NCBI GenBank assembly: GCA_029979565.1
Contig: JAPOHG010000008.1
Location: forward strand, 1 to 52,018
DNA length: 52,018 nt
DNA from: a bacterium
GTDB taxonomy: Bacteria; Bacteroidota; Bacteroidia; Flavobacteriales_D; Sanyastnellaceae
Direction: 5' to 3'
In this document: piece after piece, positions 18,294-26,675 of the stretch
How positions within the stretch are numbered: the stretch's first letter is position 1
How the letters are laid out: each line of letters starts with the position of its first letter
Notes under the pieces: generated by a model
Told to the model about the DNA's origin: nothing
The model's input: the letters and a program-made list of their open reading frames with translations, nothing else
The model's database searches: none
Position numbers and translations under genes: made by a program

Positions 18294-21235
18294 TGAATGT
18301 TCAATTGGCCGGTAAATACTGGCGTTGCAGGTCCAGAGAGGGTGTAAAGGTAGGTTCCACTTCGAAGCGCACCGCGGTCAATGGTGTACGAGGTGCCTGA
18401 AGGGTTGGCCGTGTGCACCACGCGACCGGTCGGATCGGTGATGGTCAAAAGCATGGGCTGACGCGTTGGGTTGGCAAACCGCAACGTCGCGTAATCCGTC
18501 ATAGGGTTTGGGTAGAGCATCGGAGCAGCGGCATCGATGGCCTCAGCCACACCGCTCGAAGTAACACACCCTTCCTCAATGACATTCAACGTGTTGTGGT
18601 AATCTTCATTGACGACGTCCGTGACAAAATCAATGCACACTTCGTCTTCAATGGTAGCCCAGTACAGACGCACCAGCGGCACGAACTCGTAGTGTTTCGG
18701 AAAGCTCATGTCTTCGTACGACAGGCCAATGACTTCCACGCCGCCTGGGGTGAACGAGGGAGTGATGGAGTACTCGATGGGATCCGCGAGGCTCACTGCC
18801 GAAGAGATCGCCATGCCACTCATGGAGAATTGATACCCTACGATGCGGTTGTTGGGGTTGTGAACGTAGATGTCCATGTATTGCTGCCCCCAGTTGACGG
18901 CACCGATGGTGAAATGCACCGTATCAAATGGATTGACGATGTGGTTCACCGGGAAATCACACTTGTCGTGGAATCCCGAGCTATCGGGGTGCTGGTGAAG
19001 CTCGTTGTAGAGCTGGCACAGCGCCAAGTGGGCTGCATCCGTCACCGTGATTTCGTCGTCTTGGTCGACGTCCGTACAAGGCAGCGCTTCGATGTCGTCG
19101 CCAAGGATGTGCTCAACGTAAGCCACGGCATCGGCGTACTCCTGAGCGCCGTTGTTGTCGAGATCACCCATAAGAGCCGTGCCGTTGCAGTCGCCATTGC
19201 AGTCGGTCACTGCGGTACCGAACTCGGTACCTTCACAGTCGCTAAAGGGTTCGCAATCCCCTACCACGTCAACTTGCAGTTCGCCGGTTGAACGGTCGAG
19301 GTTGATGCACACAGCCGCGTGGTTGTTCTCATAGGAATTCTCGGCGCGTCCAAGTGCGTCCGGGATGAAGTCGTAATTCGCGCGAACGATCAAGTAGTAG
19401 GTGCCGTCCGCAACATCCGTCACATCGATCCATTGGCAGCTCAATCCCGAGCCGTAGATGTCTCCGCAGCCCGCCGATATGCCCATGTTACCGCAGCCGT
19501 ACTGGCCGGTACCGCCGCCACTGCATTCCAGGTCCATGACGCAGAAACCGTTTTTGAACCCGATGGGAATGTACTGACCTTCGAGCGTGAAGAGGTCGTA
19601 CTTGGCGTAGCCTTTGTGGTGCCAGTGGCTGTGGCAATCGCCCCATTCAAACTGGTTGTTGTCCGCCTGACTGGGAACGCCGATGTAGTAATCCAGCGTA
19701 CCGATGTTGAGGATGTGCGTCGTGAAACGGACCAACTCGCGGTCGCCATATCCATTCAAGCACCCCTCTTCGATGTAGCAGTCGGTCTCGCTCACCTGCA
19801 TGACTTGCGAGGACAGGCTGTTGATGATGGCTTGGGCACTGACAATCAAATCCGGACCTGTGCAGTCGGGATCCCCGGGGTAAATGCAGTCTCCGCTGTC
19901 CACCTCGGCGAGCGGATTGTAATTGCACGCCTCTTCATCCGTGCAGCCTGTTGGCGGGCCGGCAAAGTTGAATTCCCAATTGAAGCCATCAGCACAGGCC
20001 CCATCGGGGTCTGCCAGTAGCAATTCGGCATCGAAACTGATGTCAGAGCTCGTGGCGTTGATCTGGTGCACCTCCACCGCCAGTACATTCGCACCGTTGT
20101 TCATGTTCAAAGCAACCGGGTATTCGTACAACTCGGATTCGTTACCACCCACAATTTCACTCAGAGCAGTGGTCTCGGAGTTCACAAACCCATCGGGCAT
20201 GTTGCTGCGCATGATTTCCACCCCGTTGAGGTACACCACAGCGCCGTCGTCGCGGCGCAACCGCAGCAGTCCTTCCATTCCCGTTCCTGACTCTCCCGTG
20301 TAGTCAAAGGTGTGGCGGAAGTACGTCGTGATGTGCTTATCCGAAGCATTGTCACCGTACGAGACTGTTGTCGCCTCATCGCCGTCGCCGTAGCCCAATT
20401 CCGCATTGCCAGCAGCCCAGTCCGCATCGTCATAGTCCGTCGCGGTCCAATCGGATCCCAGGTCTGCGCCCTGGTCGTGGTAACTCCACTCGGATTCTAA
20501 ATCGACCAAAGTGGCATAATCGGGCGAACCCAATCCCATGCGAATCCACACGGGGGTTCCGCCTGCCAACAGCACCGTCAGGTTGGCTTCCTCGCCGCAA
20601 CCTCCTTCTTCGTCGTCGAAGTAAATGGTGCCCTCATTGGTGTTGTCAAAACTGCCCATGTTGCAGTATTCGTAGATCCACAGCTTCGTATCGCAACCGG
20701 TCCCGCAGGTGTTGAACTCGTACATGCCATTCGCCGGCGGAGTGAAAACGTACCACGCGTTGCCCTGTGTTTGAGAAATGGTGCCGTAGTCGGCCTCGGT
20801 CAATTCAAACGCATCGTTGCAGGTCGCTCCTGGTGCGCAGTCGAAGCTGACGGTCTCACCGTAGCCGTAATTGCCCCCTGTCGCGATTTGCACGCCGTCT
20901 TGGTAAACGTAGTATCCACCGGGTGCGAAAATGCCATCGCCGTAGGAATCGAAAATGCTGAATTGCAGGCAAGGCTGTTCGATGGTGGCATCGAAGCACA
21001 CCACGCCTCCTTCCGCATCCGTGCCCGAGCCGATGATTTCACCTTGGTAGGTCAGTTCCCATGATATTTCCCACGGATAACCGTCCGGTTCAATGACCAC
21101 TTCAATTTCGGTCTCATTGTCTGCACACTGGCTCCATGCGGGCGCACCAGCCCAAACAAAAAGCAACAACAACGCCCAAGGGAAGGCGTTCAAACGGGAA
21201 GAAAATGCCAACATAGGTTTCAATTTGGTGGTCAA
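18290..21235 (-). CDS. Secreted lysyl-oxidase-domain protein with T9SS type A sorting domain
   Basis: Lysyl oxidases are copper enzymes that deaminate lysines to allysine and so cross-link proteins. The 981-residue product has a signal peptide (ending PAWSQ) and an N-terminal domain shared with the protein at 24692-26596 (SWELTYQGE, FDSYGDGIF). A PPC-like segment follows (YVFTPPANGMYEF). Next is a jelly-roll-like domain (WSYHDQGADLGSDW, LRLRRDDGAVVYLNG) and one Cys-rich repeat (GCTDEEACNYN). The lysyl oxidase domain runs about residues 470-665. It has CHSHWHH (Cu ligands His535, His537, His539), Lys561 in IGFKNGFC and Tyr594 in GCGDIYGSGLSCQWID. By alignment from memory to human LOX, these match the Lys and Tyr that form lysine tyrosylquinone. 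A dockerin-like pair (GDLDNNGAQEYADAV; DVDQDDEITVTDAAH) and a T9SS type A domain (LYPNPMTDYATLRF) end the chain. First gene of the four-gene unit. Confidence 0.9.
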   Translation of the reverse strand: MTTKLKPMLAFSSRLNAFPWALLLLFVWAGAPAWSQCADNETEIEVVIEPDGYPWEISWELTYQGEIIGSGTDAEGGVVCFDATIEQPCLQFSIFDSYGDGIFAPGGYYVYQDGVQIATGGNYGYGETVSFDCAPGATCNDAFELTEADYGTISQTQGNAWYVFTPPANGMYEFNTCGTGCDTKLWIYEYCNMGSFDNTNEGTIYFDDEEGGCGEEANLTVLLAGGTPVWIRMGLGSPDYATLVDLESEWSYHDQGADLGSDWTATDYDDADWAAGNAELGYGDGDEATTVSYGDNASDKHITTYFRHTFDYTGESGTGMEGLLRLRRDDGAVVYLNGVEIMRSNMPDGFVNSETTALSEIVGGNESELYEYPVALNMNNGANVLAVEVHQINATSSDISFDAELLLADPDGACADGFNWEFNFAGPPTGCTDEEACNYNPLAEVDSGDCIYPGDPDCTGPDLIVSAQAIINSLSSQVMQVSETDCYIEEGCLNGYGDRELVRFTTHILNIGTLDYYIGVPSQADNNQFEWGDCHSHWHHKGYAKYDLFTLEGQYIPIGFKNGFCVMDLECSGGGTGQYGCGNMGISAGCGDIYGSGLSCQWIDVTDVADGTYYLIVRANYDFIPDALGRAENSYENNHAAVCINLDRSTGELQVDVVGDCEPFSDCEGTEFGTAVTDCNGDCNGTALMGDLDNNGAQEYADAVAYVEHILGDDIEALPCTDVDQDDEITVTDAAHLALCQLYNELHQHPDSSGFHDKCDFPVNHIVNPFDTVHFTIGAVNWGQQYMDIYVHNPNNRIVGYQFSMSGMAISSAVSLADPIEYSITPSFTPGGVEVIGLSYEDMSFPKHYEFVPLVRLYWATIEDEVCIDFVTDVVNEDYHNTLNVIEEGCVTSSGVAEAIDAAAPMLYPNPMTDYATLRFANPTRQPMLLTITDPTGRVVHTANPSGTSYTIDRGALRSGTYLYTLSGPATPVFTGQLNIQ

Positions 21236-21325
21236 ACTCCGAAGATAATCAATCCTTTACAGTCGAACGCCACCTGTGCCCGAAGGGTTGCATGCCGCCT
21301 GAGCATTAAATGTTGAAGAATCTGC

Positions 21326-21333
21326 TATTTTTG
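21326..21333 (+). promoter_or_regulatory. -7 box of the small His-rich gene
   Basis: TATTTTTG matches TAnnTTTG exactly and ends 4 bases before the ATG at 21338, the same geometry as at ribB, def and ribA. No matching -33 TTG was found. Confidence 0.45.
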
Positions 21334-21337
21334 CGGC

Positions 21338-21466
21338 ATGGCACACGACCCTTCACACGACCACGGACACCACGCAGAACCAGAACAGAATGAAATCGGC
21401 GGACCCGTCGTTTTCGCGTTGATTTTGTTCGGCTTGGTTGTGACCGTTATCGCCTTCTTGGCGTAA
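21338..21466 (+). CDS. 42-residue His-rich single-span membrane peptide
   Basis: The product starts MAHDPSHDHGHHAEPEQ, with five histidines within the first dozen residues. After a short acidic linker a hydrophobic helix runs from GGPVV to the C-terminal AFLA. This looks like a one-span membrane peptide with a metal-binding-like tail. I do not recognise the family. Small subunits of respiratory oxidases can look like this, but nothing nearby supports that. Support for a real gene: an exact TAnnTTTG box 4 bases before the ATG, a sensible signal-anchor layout, and no other coding frame in this gap. It is convergent with the S46 peptidase gene. Confidence 0.6.
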   Translation: MAHDPSHDHGHHAEPEQNEIGGPVVFALILFGLVVTVIAFLA

Positions 21467-21485
21467 TCCCAAACGCACATCAGGT

Positions 21486-23603
21486 TTAGTGAACCACGTC
21501 CATCTCTTGGACGAGGTGACCTGCGCCTGCGTACACATCGGTGATCCACAGGACATATCGGATGTCCACCATGATGTTGCGACAGCGTGAGCCATCGAAC
21601 AAAATGTCGCTCATGGTCGATTCCCACGAGCGGTCGAAATTGATGCCAACCAAGTGGCCATCTCCGTCGATGGCCGGTGAGCCTGAGTTTCCACCTGTCG
21701 TGTGATTGGAACCGGTGAAGCACACTGGCAGCTCCCCCGCTTCATTGGCATACGGCCCCCAGTCTCCCTCTTGCAGCGCCTCCACCAAATCCGCCGGCAA
21801 ATCAAAATCGGCATCGCCGGGCACGTATTTCTGCAAAATGCCTTTCGCTGTTGTAAACGGTAAGTAGGTCATGCCGTCGTAGGGTGATGACCCTTCAACC
21901 TTTCCGTAGGTCAGGCGCAACGTGCTGTTGGCATCTGGAAAGAATGCCCGCTCCGGAAACAACGTCCGCAAGCCATTGGTGTACACCCCTGTCAACGAAT
22001 CAAGCTCAGATGACGCAGCACCGTAACCGGCAGCCACGCGTTCGAAATACGCATTGCGCATGGATTTGATCAGGGCGTACAAGGGATCTTTCGAGAGCTT
22101 GGCAAATGCCTTGGCGCTGCCTTTAGCCAACAACGCCTCCACCGCTTCACGGTCATCGAAAATGGACTTATCAAAGGCACGCGCCGCCCAAGCGCTTGGA
22201 TTTGAAGCAGCAGCTTCGAGCTCATCCGGAACGAACGCCGGATCGATGTGTTCAAAATAAGGAGCGACCAAGGCACCCATGATGTCGCGGTCGACGTTGG
22301 CGTCGTATTGCCGGAAGTGCTCCGCGGTGCGGCCTTGGAGCTCACCGATGACGGCGTCGATTTCTCCCGCAGCTTCGGTGGCTTCCCAACGTTCCACAAG
22401 CGGAGCGAATGACCATGCGTAATTCAAGGCATCAGGCCCGTAGTACACCCATTCGATGAAGAGGCTTCGCGCTAGCATGTACGGGTTGCGCTCGGCGTTT
22501 GCCGCTTGCATTTTGCTGATCAACTGCATCCACGGCACGTTGTCTGCTTCCGCGGCACGGGCCATGAACTCTGCCTCGAGCTCGAGTTTTTTCCCTACGG
22601 CATCCAATTCGTTCAAGCCCTTGTTTTGCCCAATCCACTTCTTCCAAGCGTTGGCGATGGAGCTTTGCTTGTCCGCATAGGCGATGCGCAACGCAGGCGA
22701 ACTCGCACGCGCGGCGTTGACCACAGCGAGGGAAGCGTCCCGCATTTCGATTCGGGCGGGGTTCAGGTGTTCCACGACGTAAGTCACCGCATCGCTGGTC
22801 AAGTACTGCTCCGTGCGACCGGGAAATCCAAAAACCATGGTGAAGTCCCCTTCCGTTACGCCACCAAGGTCCACCGGGAAGTGGTGTTTAGGCTGAAAAG
22901 GAACGTTCGATTCGCTGTAATCCGCCGGTTCATTGTTGGCGTCCGCGTAAATGCGGAACATGCTGAAATCCCCCGTGTGACGCGGCCACACCCAATTGTC
23001 GGTGTCCCCGCCGAATTTTCCCACCGCCGAAGGAGGCGCCCCGACCAGACGCACGTCGCGGTAGGTCTTTGTGGTGATCAAGTAAAAGCTGTTGCCGAAA
23101 TCAAAGGCCACCACCTCTGCTTCGAGGCCGTTGCCATCTGTCGCTTTCTCCACCAAGTCCGCTTTCACAGCTTGGGCATCTTCCGCACTGCGAACGATCT
23201 CTGTAACGTCTTCAATGCGGTCAATAAATGTTGCTACCAAATTCGGATTGGCCAGCTCATCGGCACGCGTCATTGCCCAAAAGCCATCGGTCAAGTAGTC
23301 GTTTTCCACCGTGCTGTGGTACGCAATCTCTCCATACCCGCAGTGGTGGTTGGTCAACAGCAACCCTTCCCCGCTAACCATCTCCGCCGTGCAGCCCCCA
23401 TTGAAATGCACAATGGCATCCTTCAAACTGCCTTCGTTGATGCTGTAAATGTCCTCTGCAGTCAAATGTAGGCCCATCGCCTGCATATCTCCTTCGACCG
23501 CTTGGAGCAGCGTCGGAATCCACATGCCCTCTTTGGCCTGAGTGGTGGCGTGGGACAAGGCAAATACGCTGAGCAAAAGGACGGGAATGAATCGGTTGAT
23601 CAT
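21486..23603 (-). CDS. S46-family dipeptidyl-peptidase, DPP11-like (Asp/Glu-specific)
   Basis: This secreted or periplasmic serine exopeptidase releases dipeptides from peptides. The 705-residue length matches the family. It has a signal peptide followed by KEGMWIPTLL, typical of mature S46 enzymes. The catalytic His (His87) lies in LLTNHHCGYGEIAYHST. The Asp region is GGDTDNWVWPRHTGDFSMFRIY. The Ser lies in TTGGNSGSPAIDGDGHLVG near the C-terminus. Counting 18 residues on from that serine gives the Arg of INFDRSW. As I recall, this position is Arg in DPP11, where it binds acidic P1 side chains, and Gly in DPP7. On that basis I favour Asp/Glu specificity. Amino acids released would feed peptide-based growth. 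Divergent from the threonine aldolase gene. Confidence 0.93.
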   Translation of the reverse strand: MINRFIPVLLLSVFALSHATTQAKEGMWIPTLLQAVEGDMQAMGLHLTAEDIYSINEGSLKDAIVHFNGGCTAEMVSGEGLLLTNHHCGYGEIAYHSTVENDYLTDGFWAMTRADELANPNLVATFIDRIEDVTEIVRSAEDAQAVKADLVEKATDGNGLEAEVVAFDFGNSFYLITTKTYRDVRLVGAPPSAVGKFGGDTDNWVWPRHTGDFSMFRIYADANNEPADYSESNVPFQPKHHFPVDLGGVTEGDFTMVFGFPGRTEQYLTSDAVTYVVEHLNPARIEMRDASLAVVNAARASSPALRIAYADKQSSIANAWKKWIGQNKGLNELDAVGKKLELEAEFMARAAEADNVPWMQLISKMQAANAERNPYMLARSLFIEWVYYGPDALNYAWSFAPLVERWEATEAAGEIDAVIGELQGRTAEHFRQYDANVDRDIMGALVAPYFEHIDPAFVPDELEAAASNPSAWAARAFDKSIFDDREAVEALLAKGSAKAFAKLSKDPLYALIKSMRNAYFERVAAGYGAASSELDSLTGVYTNGLRTLFPERAFFPDANSTLRLTYGKVEGSSPYDGMTYLPFTTAKGILQKYVPGDADFDLPADLVEALQEGDWGPYANEAGELPVCFTGSNHTTGGNSGSPAIDGDGHLVGINFDRSWESTMSDILFDGSRCRNIMVDIRYVLWITDVYAGAGHLVQEMDVVH

Positions 23604-23627
23604 GGGTTTCGATTTCGTGTTGCGGGG

Positions 23628-23657
23628 TTGAAGATAAGAAGGCCGGGATTAGCTTTG
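23628..23657 (+). promoter_or_regulatory. Promoter of ltaE (TTG-N19-TAGCTTTG)
   Basis: TTG at 23628-23630 and TAGCTTTG at 23650-23657 are separated by 19 bases, matching the Bacteroidota primary sigma consensus. The box ends 5 bases before the ATG at 23663, so the mRNA is probably leaderless or nearly so. Confidence 0.65.
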
Positions 23658-23662
23658 TGACC

Positions 23663-24718
23663 ATGGAGTTGAACGCTGATTTCCGGTCGGATACGCTGAC
23701 CCGACCCACCCCAGCCATGCTGGATGCGATGCACGCCGCCCGTACCGGGGACGACGTCTTTGCCGAAGACCCCACCACCGAGGCTTTCCAGCAACGGTGC
23801 GCGGACCTATTTGGCCACGAGGCGGCGCTGTTCTGCCCTTCCGGAACCATGACCAACCAGATCGCCATCAACGTTCATGTCCGGCCCGGTGACGAGGTCA
23901 TTTGCGACCGAATGGCGCACATCTACAATTACGAAGGTGGCGGCATTGCGCGCAACTCCGGCGCTTCCGTTCGCCTACTGCATGGCGACCACGGACGGTT
24001 CAGCTGGGAAGACGCTGCAGCGGAAATCAACCCGGCTGATAGCCACTACGCCCGCACCTCGCTCGTGTGCATCGAAGACACGTGCAACCGCGGTGGTGGA
24101 GCGGTGTGGGACGTAAAGGAAATTCAGACCATTCGCGAAGGCTGCGATGCGGCTGGGCTGCCCTTGCACCTCGACGGAGCACGGTGTTGGAATGCCATGG
24201 TGGCACGTGCAGGAAATACACTGCCGGCTGCAGCGGACTGGAAGGCCTACGGACAGTTGTTCGATTCCATTTCAGTGTGCTTCTCCAAAGGCCTCGGTGC
24301 ACCCGTTGGTTCCGTCTTGATCGGCTCCAAAGCCTTCATAGCAGAAGCGCACCGTTCGCGCAAAGTATTTGGCGGAGGGATGCGCCAGATTGGTGTTTTG
24401 ACAGCGGCTTGCAACCATGCCTTGGATCACGAATTGCCTCGGCTTCAAGAGGACCACATCCGGGCCAAGCAAATCGGAGACGTGCTCGCAGGACTGAGCC
24501 AGGTCACATCCGTCGATCCCGTTGAGACCAACATTGTCATTTTCGAGATCGCCTCAGGTTTAACAGCAGCAGAATTTGTTGAAGCTGCCACACGGGACGG
24601 CATCCACTGTTTCGCTTTCGGGCCCCAGCGGGTGCGCTTGGTCGTCCACCGCGATCTCAATCAAGGTCAGATTGACGCCACGTGCTCGGCGTTAACGCAA
24701 TCCGTGCTGAACCGCTAG
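23663..24718 (+). CDS. ltaE: Low-specificity L-threonine aldolase
   Basis: This PLP enzyme cleaves L-threonine or allo-threonine to glycine and acetaldehyde. The 351-residue product begins MELNADFRSDTLTRPTPAML, the family N-terminus. GDDVFAEDPTT follows, then GHEAALFCPSGTMTNQIA, CIEDTCNRGGGAVW, HLDGARCWNA (Asp171 contacts PLP) and SVCFSKGLGAPVGS with the Schiff-base Lys209. I chose the ATG at 23663 over a GTG at 23657 because the GTG overlaps the -7 box. The gene end overlaps by 27 bases the end of the convergent T9SS protein gene. The role is probably threonine catabolism or glycine supply. Confidence 0.95.
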   Translation: MELNADFRSDTLTRPTPAMLDAMHAARTGDDVFAEDPTTEAFQQRCADLFGHEAALFCPSGTMTNQIAINVHVRPGDEVICDRMAHIYNYEGGGIARNSGASVRLLHGDHGRFSWEDAAAEINPADSHYARTSLVCIEDTCNRGGGAVWDVKEIQTIREGCDAAGLPLHLDGARCWNAMVARAGNTLPAAADWKAYGQLFDSISVCFSKGLGAPVGSVLIGSKAFIAEAHRSRKVFGGGMRQIGVLTAACNHALDHELPRLQEDHIRAKQIGDVLAGLSQVTSVDPVETNIVIFEIASGLTAAEFVEAATRDGIHCFAFGPQRVRLVVHRDLNQGQIDATCSALTQSVLNR

Positions 24719-26596
24719 TTGGCGCACAATCACGCGTTCATCGTCTTGGAACTGCAACACGTATTGACCGTTTTTCCAGCCGGCCACGTCGAACACGGCT
24801 GTTGAGCTGCCCATCCATTGTGTGGACGCTACTTCACGTCCAGCCAAATCAAAGGCACGAACGGTCCAACCGCTCGACCCCGGGTCGACTTCGAAGAACA
24901 CATCTTGGGCCGACGGGTTGGGGTACAACACGGCATCGCCCAGCCCGACTTCACCAACCCCAACCGAGCAGTCGTGCACCGTCAGGATCATGGCATCGGC
25001 GAATTCACAACCGGAGTCGGTTGTTCCGCTGAGGACGATGCTGTACGTCCCCGGCGCAAAATCACCTGGCGAAACGTAAAAGAACTGGTTGTTGGAACCG
25101 TCTTGCCATTCGTAGTCGTAGCCAAGCGGTCCATAAATCAGCAGCGGCTCATCCTCGCAGATGATGGTGTCGTTGCCAATGGTGAAATCACTGGGCTCTA
25201 CCTCTGGAACAAATGCAGTCACGGGGTAGGCACAGCCATTGGCATCGGTCAAGTTCAACTGGTAGGTTCCCGGTGACAGGCTGTCGAGGTTTTGCTGTTC
25301 AGAGGTGAACTCATTGGGGCCGGTCCACGTAAAGGTGTAAGGATCTGAAGCGCCTTCCACCTCAATTTCAATGACCCCGTCCGAGGCCTCTTCGCAACTT
25401 GCTTCAGTGACCGTAGTGCTCACGCTCCAAGCTTCTGGCGCAGCAACGGTGCGCTCAATGGTGAATTGGGTACCGCAGGTCGTGGTGATGTCAGCCGTGT
25501 ACACCCCAGGGGCCAAGTCAAAAATCCATGAATCGGTCGAAGTGTACCCATTTGGCCCTGACCACGTGCAATCGAAATCCGATCCTCCCTGGTTGACGTA
25601 GGCCAAGATGAACCCATCCGGTGCCGTGTCTTTGTCCAATGGGCACGCCACATTGCGTACCTGTGCGTCAGCAGACGCGTCGTAGGCCTCTGAAGTGAAA
25701 ACGGAGACATCAGCATCGCCGGTTTGGCCTGCCCATCCATCCACTTGGATGTAGTACGTTTCACCCACTTCCAAGCAACTCGTGTACATCGTCGAACGGT
25801 AGCCCGCACACCAATCGTCATTGGCCCCGACCAACTCATAGGTCGAGAAATCGCCGCAATCGGTGGCCCGGTACAGGGCCAATTGCGTGTCAAACGTCGA
25901 GAACTCCGAACACGTGGTGATGGTCACAGGGTCCGTCGTTTCAGGTGTGAAGGTCAACCATACGGAGCTCGAGGCGTACCCGTCCGACCCGCACCACGAT
26001 CCGGGTAAGCTGCATGAACCGCTCGGCGCTGGCCCAGGACTCATCTCTCCCGATTCAACTGTACCGCCACCTGAAGTCACCACGACGGATTCGCCATTCA
26101 CTTCAATGGGAGCCGCATCGCACGGGACGTCGTTGTCAATAAACAAGCTCTCCCCTGCCGTAAACGTCCACACGTTGCCGTATCCAGTGCCATTGAAAAT
26201 TCCGGAGATGACGCCGTCCATGTAGAGATCAAACCGATTGCCGCCGTCGCCGTAACTGTCTACATGAATCAAATCCACCACAGTACCCGCAGCCACGCAG
26301 AAGGGTCCTTCGGTGTAGATGGCGTTGTTGCCGTAGGTTGTACCGCCATTGCCGCCATTGCCGGCTCCGTCGCACCCTACATTGGCCGAATTGCCGCCGC
26401 TGGCGATGAAATTTTCACCTCCGCAGGCCTCTCCGGTAGGCGTAAGCTCCCAGTACAATTCGTAGCCCCATGGGTCCGTATCGATGACGAATTCGATGGC
26501 GACTTCGCCTGCTTCACACTGCGCCTGTGCGCCGGGAAGAGAGAACACAAAAAGGGAAGCAATTAAGAAGAGGAATGCAGGTAAAAAGTGACGCAT
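24692..26596 (-). CDS. Secreted multi-domain protein with T9SS type A sorting domain
   Basis: The product has 634 residues and a signal peptide ending GAQAQ. The N-terminal region (YELYWELTPTGE, DSYGDGGNRFDLYMDG) resembles the N-terminus of the lysyl-oxidase protein at 18290-21235. A PPC-like, jelly-roll segment follows (SSVWLTFTPETTDPVTITTC, FDTQLALYRATDCGDF, YYIQVDGWAGQTGD). Next come three Ig-like segments, one of SprB type (EASCEEASDGVIEIEVEG, GTYQLNLTDANGC). The type A sorting domain (AVLYPNPSAQDVFFEV ... NGQYVLQFQDDE) directs export by T9SS. No catalytic domain is visible, so it is more likely structural or binding. It is divergent from yaaA. Confidence 0.88.
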   Translation of the reverse strand: MRHFLPAFLFLIASLFVFSLPGAQAQCEAGEVAIEFVIDTDPWGYELYWELTPTGEACGGENFIASGGNSANVGCDGAGNGGNGGTTYGNNAIYTEGPFCVAAGTVVDLIHVDSYGDGGNRFDLYMDGVISGIFNGTGYGNVWTFTAGESLFIDNDVPCDAAPIEVNGESVVVTSGGGTVESGEMSPGPAPSGSCSLPGSWCGSDGYASSSVWLTFTPETTDPVTITTCSEFSTFDTQLALYRATDCGDFSTYELVGANDDWCAGYRSTMYTSCLEVGETYYIQVDGWAGQTGDADVSVFTSEAYDASADAQVRNVACPLDKDTAPDGFILAYVNQGGSDFDCTWSGPNGYTSTDSWIFDLAPGVYTADITTTCGTQFTIERTVAAPEAWSVSTTVTEASCEEASDGVIEIEVEGASDPYTFTWTGPNEFTSEQQNLDSLSPGTYQLNLTDANGCAYPVTAFVPEVEPSDFTIGNDTIICEDEPLLIYGPLGYDYEWQDGSNNQFFYVSPGDFAPGTYSIVLSGTTDSGCEFADAMILTVHDCSVGVGEVGLGDAVLYPNPSAQDVFFEVDPGSSGWTVRAFDLAGREVASTQWMGSSTAVFDVAGWKNGQYVLQFQDDERVIVRQLAVQHGLR

Positions 26597-26635
26597 CGCA
26601 ATGGGGTTAATGTTTGGATTTCGAATATACGCGAA

Positions 26636-26666
26636 TTGGATTCACTGCCATCAACCGCTAGCTTTG
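26636..26666 (+). promoter_or_regulatory. Promoter of yaaA (TTG-N20-TAGCTTTG)
   Basis: TTG at 26636-26638 and TAGCTTTG at 26659-26666 are 20 bases apart, a full match to the Bacteroidota consensus. The box ends 9 bases before the ATG at 26676, which supports that start over the longer frame. Confidence 0.65.
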
Positions 26667-26675
26667 CGGTCCCCA

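Noticed and set aside
22506-23471. Plus-strand open frame (321 codons) opposite the S46 peptidase
   Set aside because: The minus strand carries a complete S46 enzyme with all catalytic motifs. The antisense frame has no family features.
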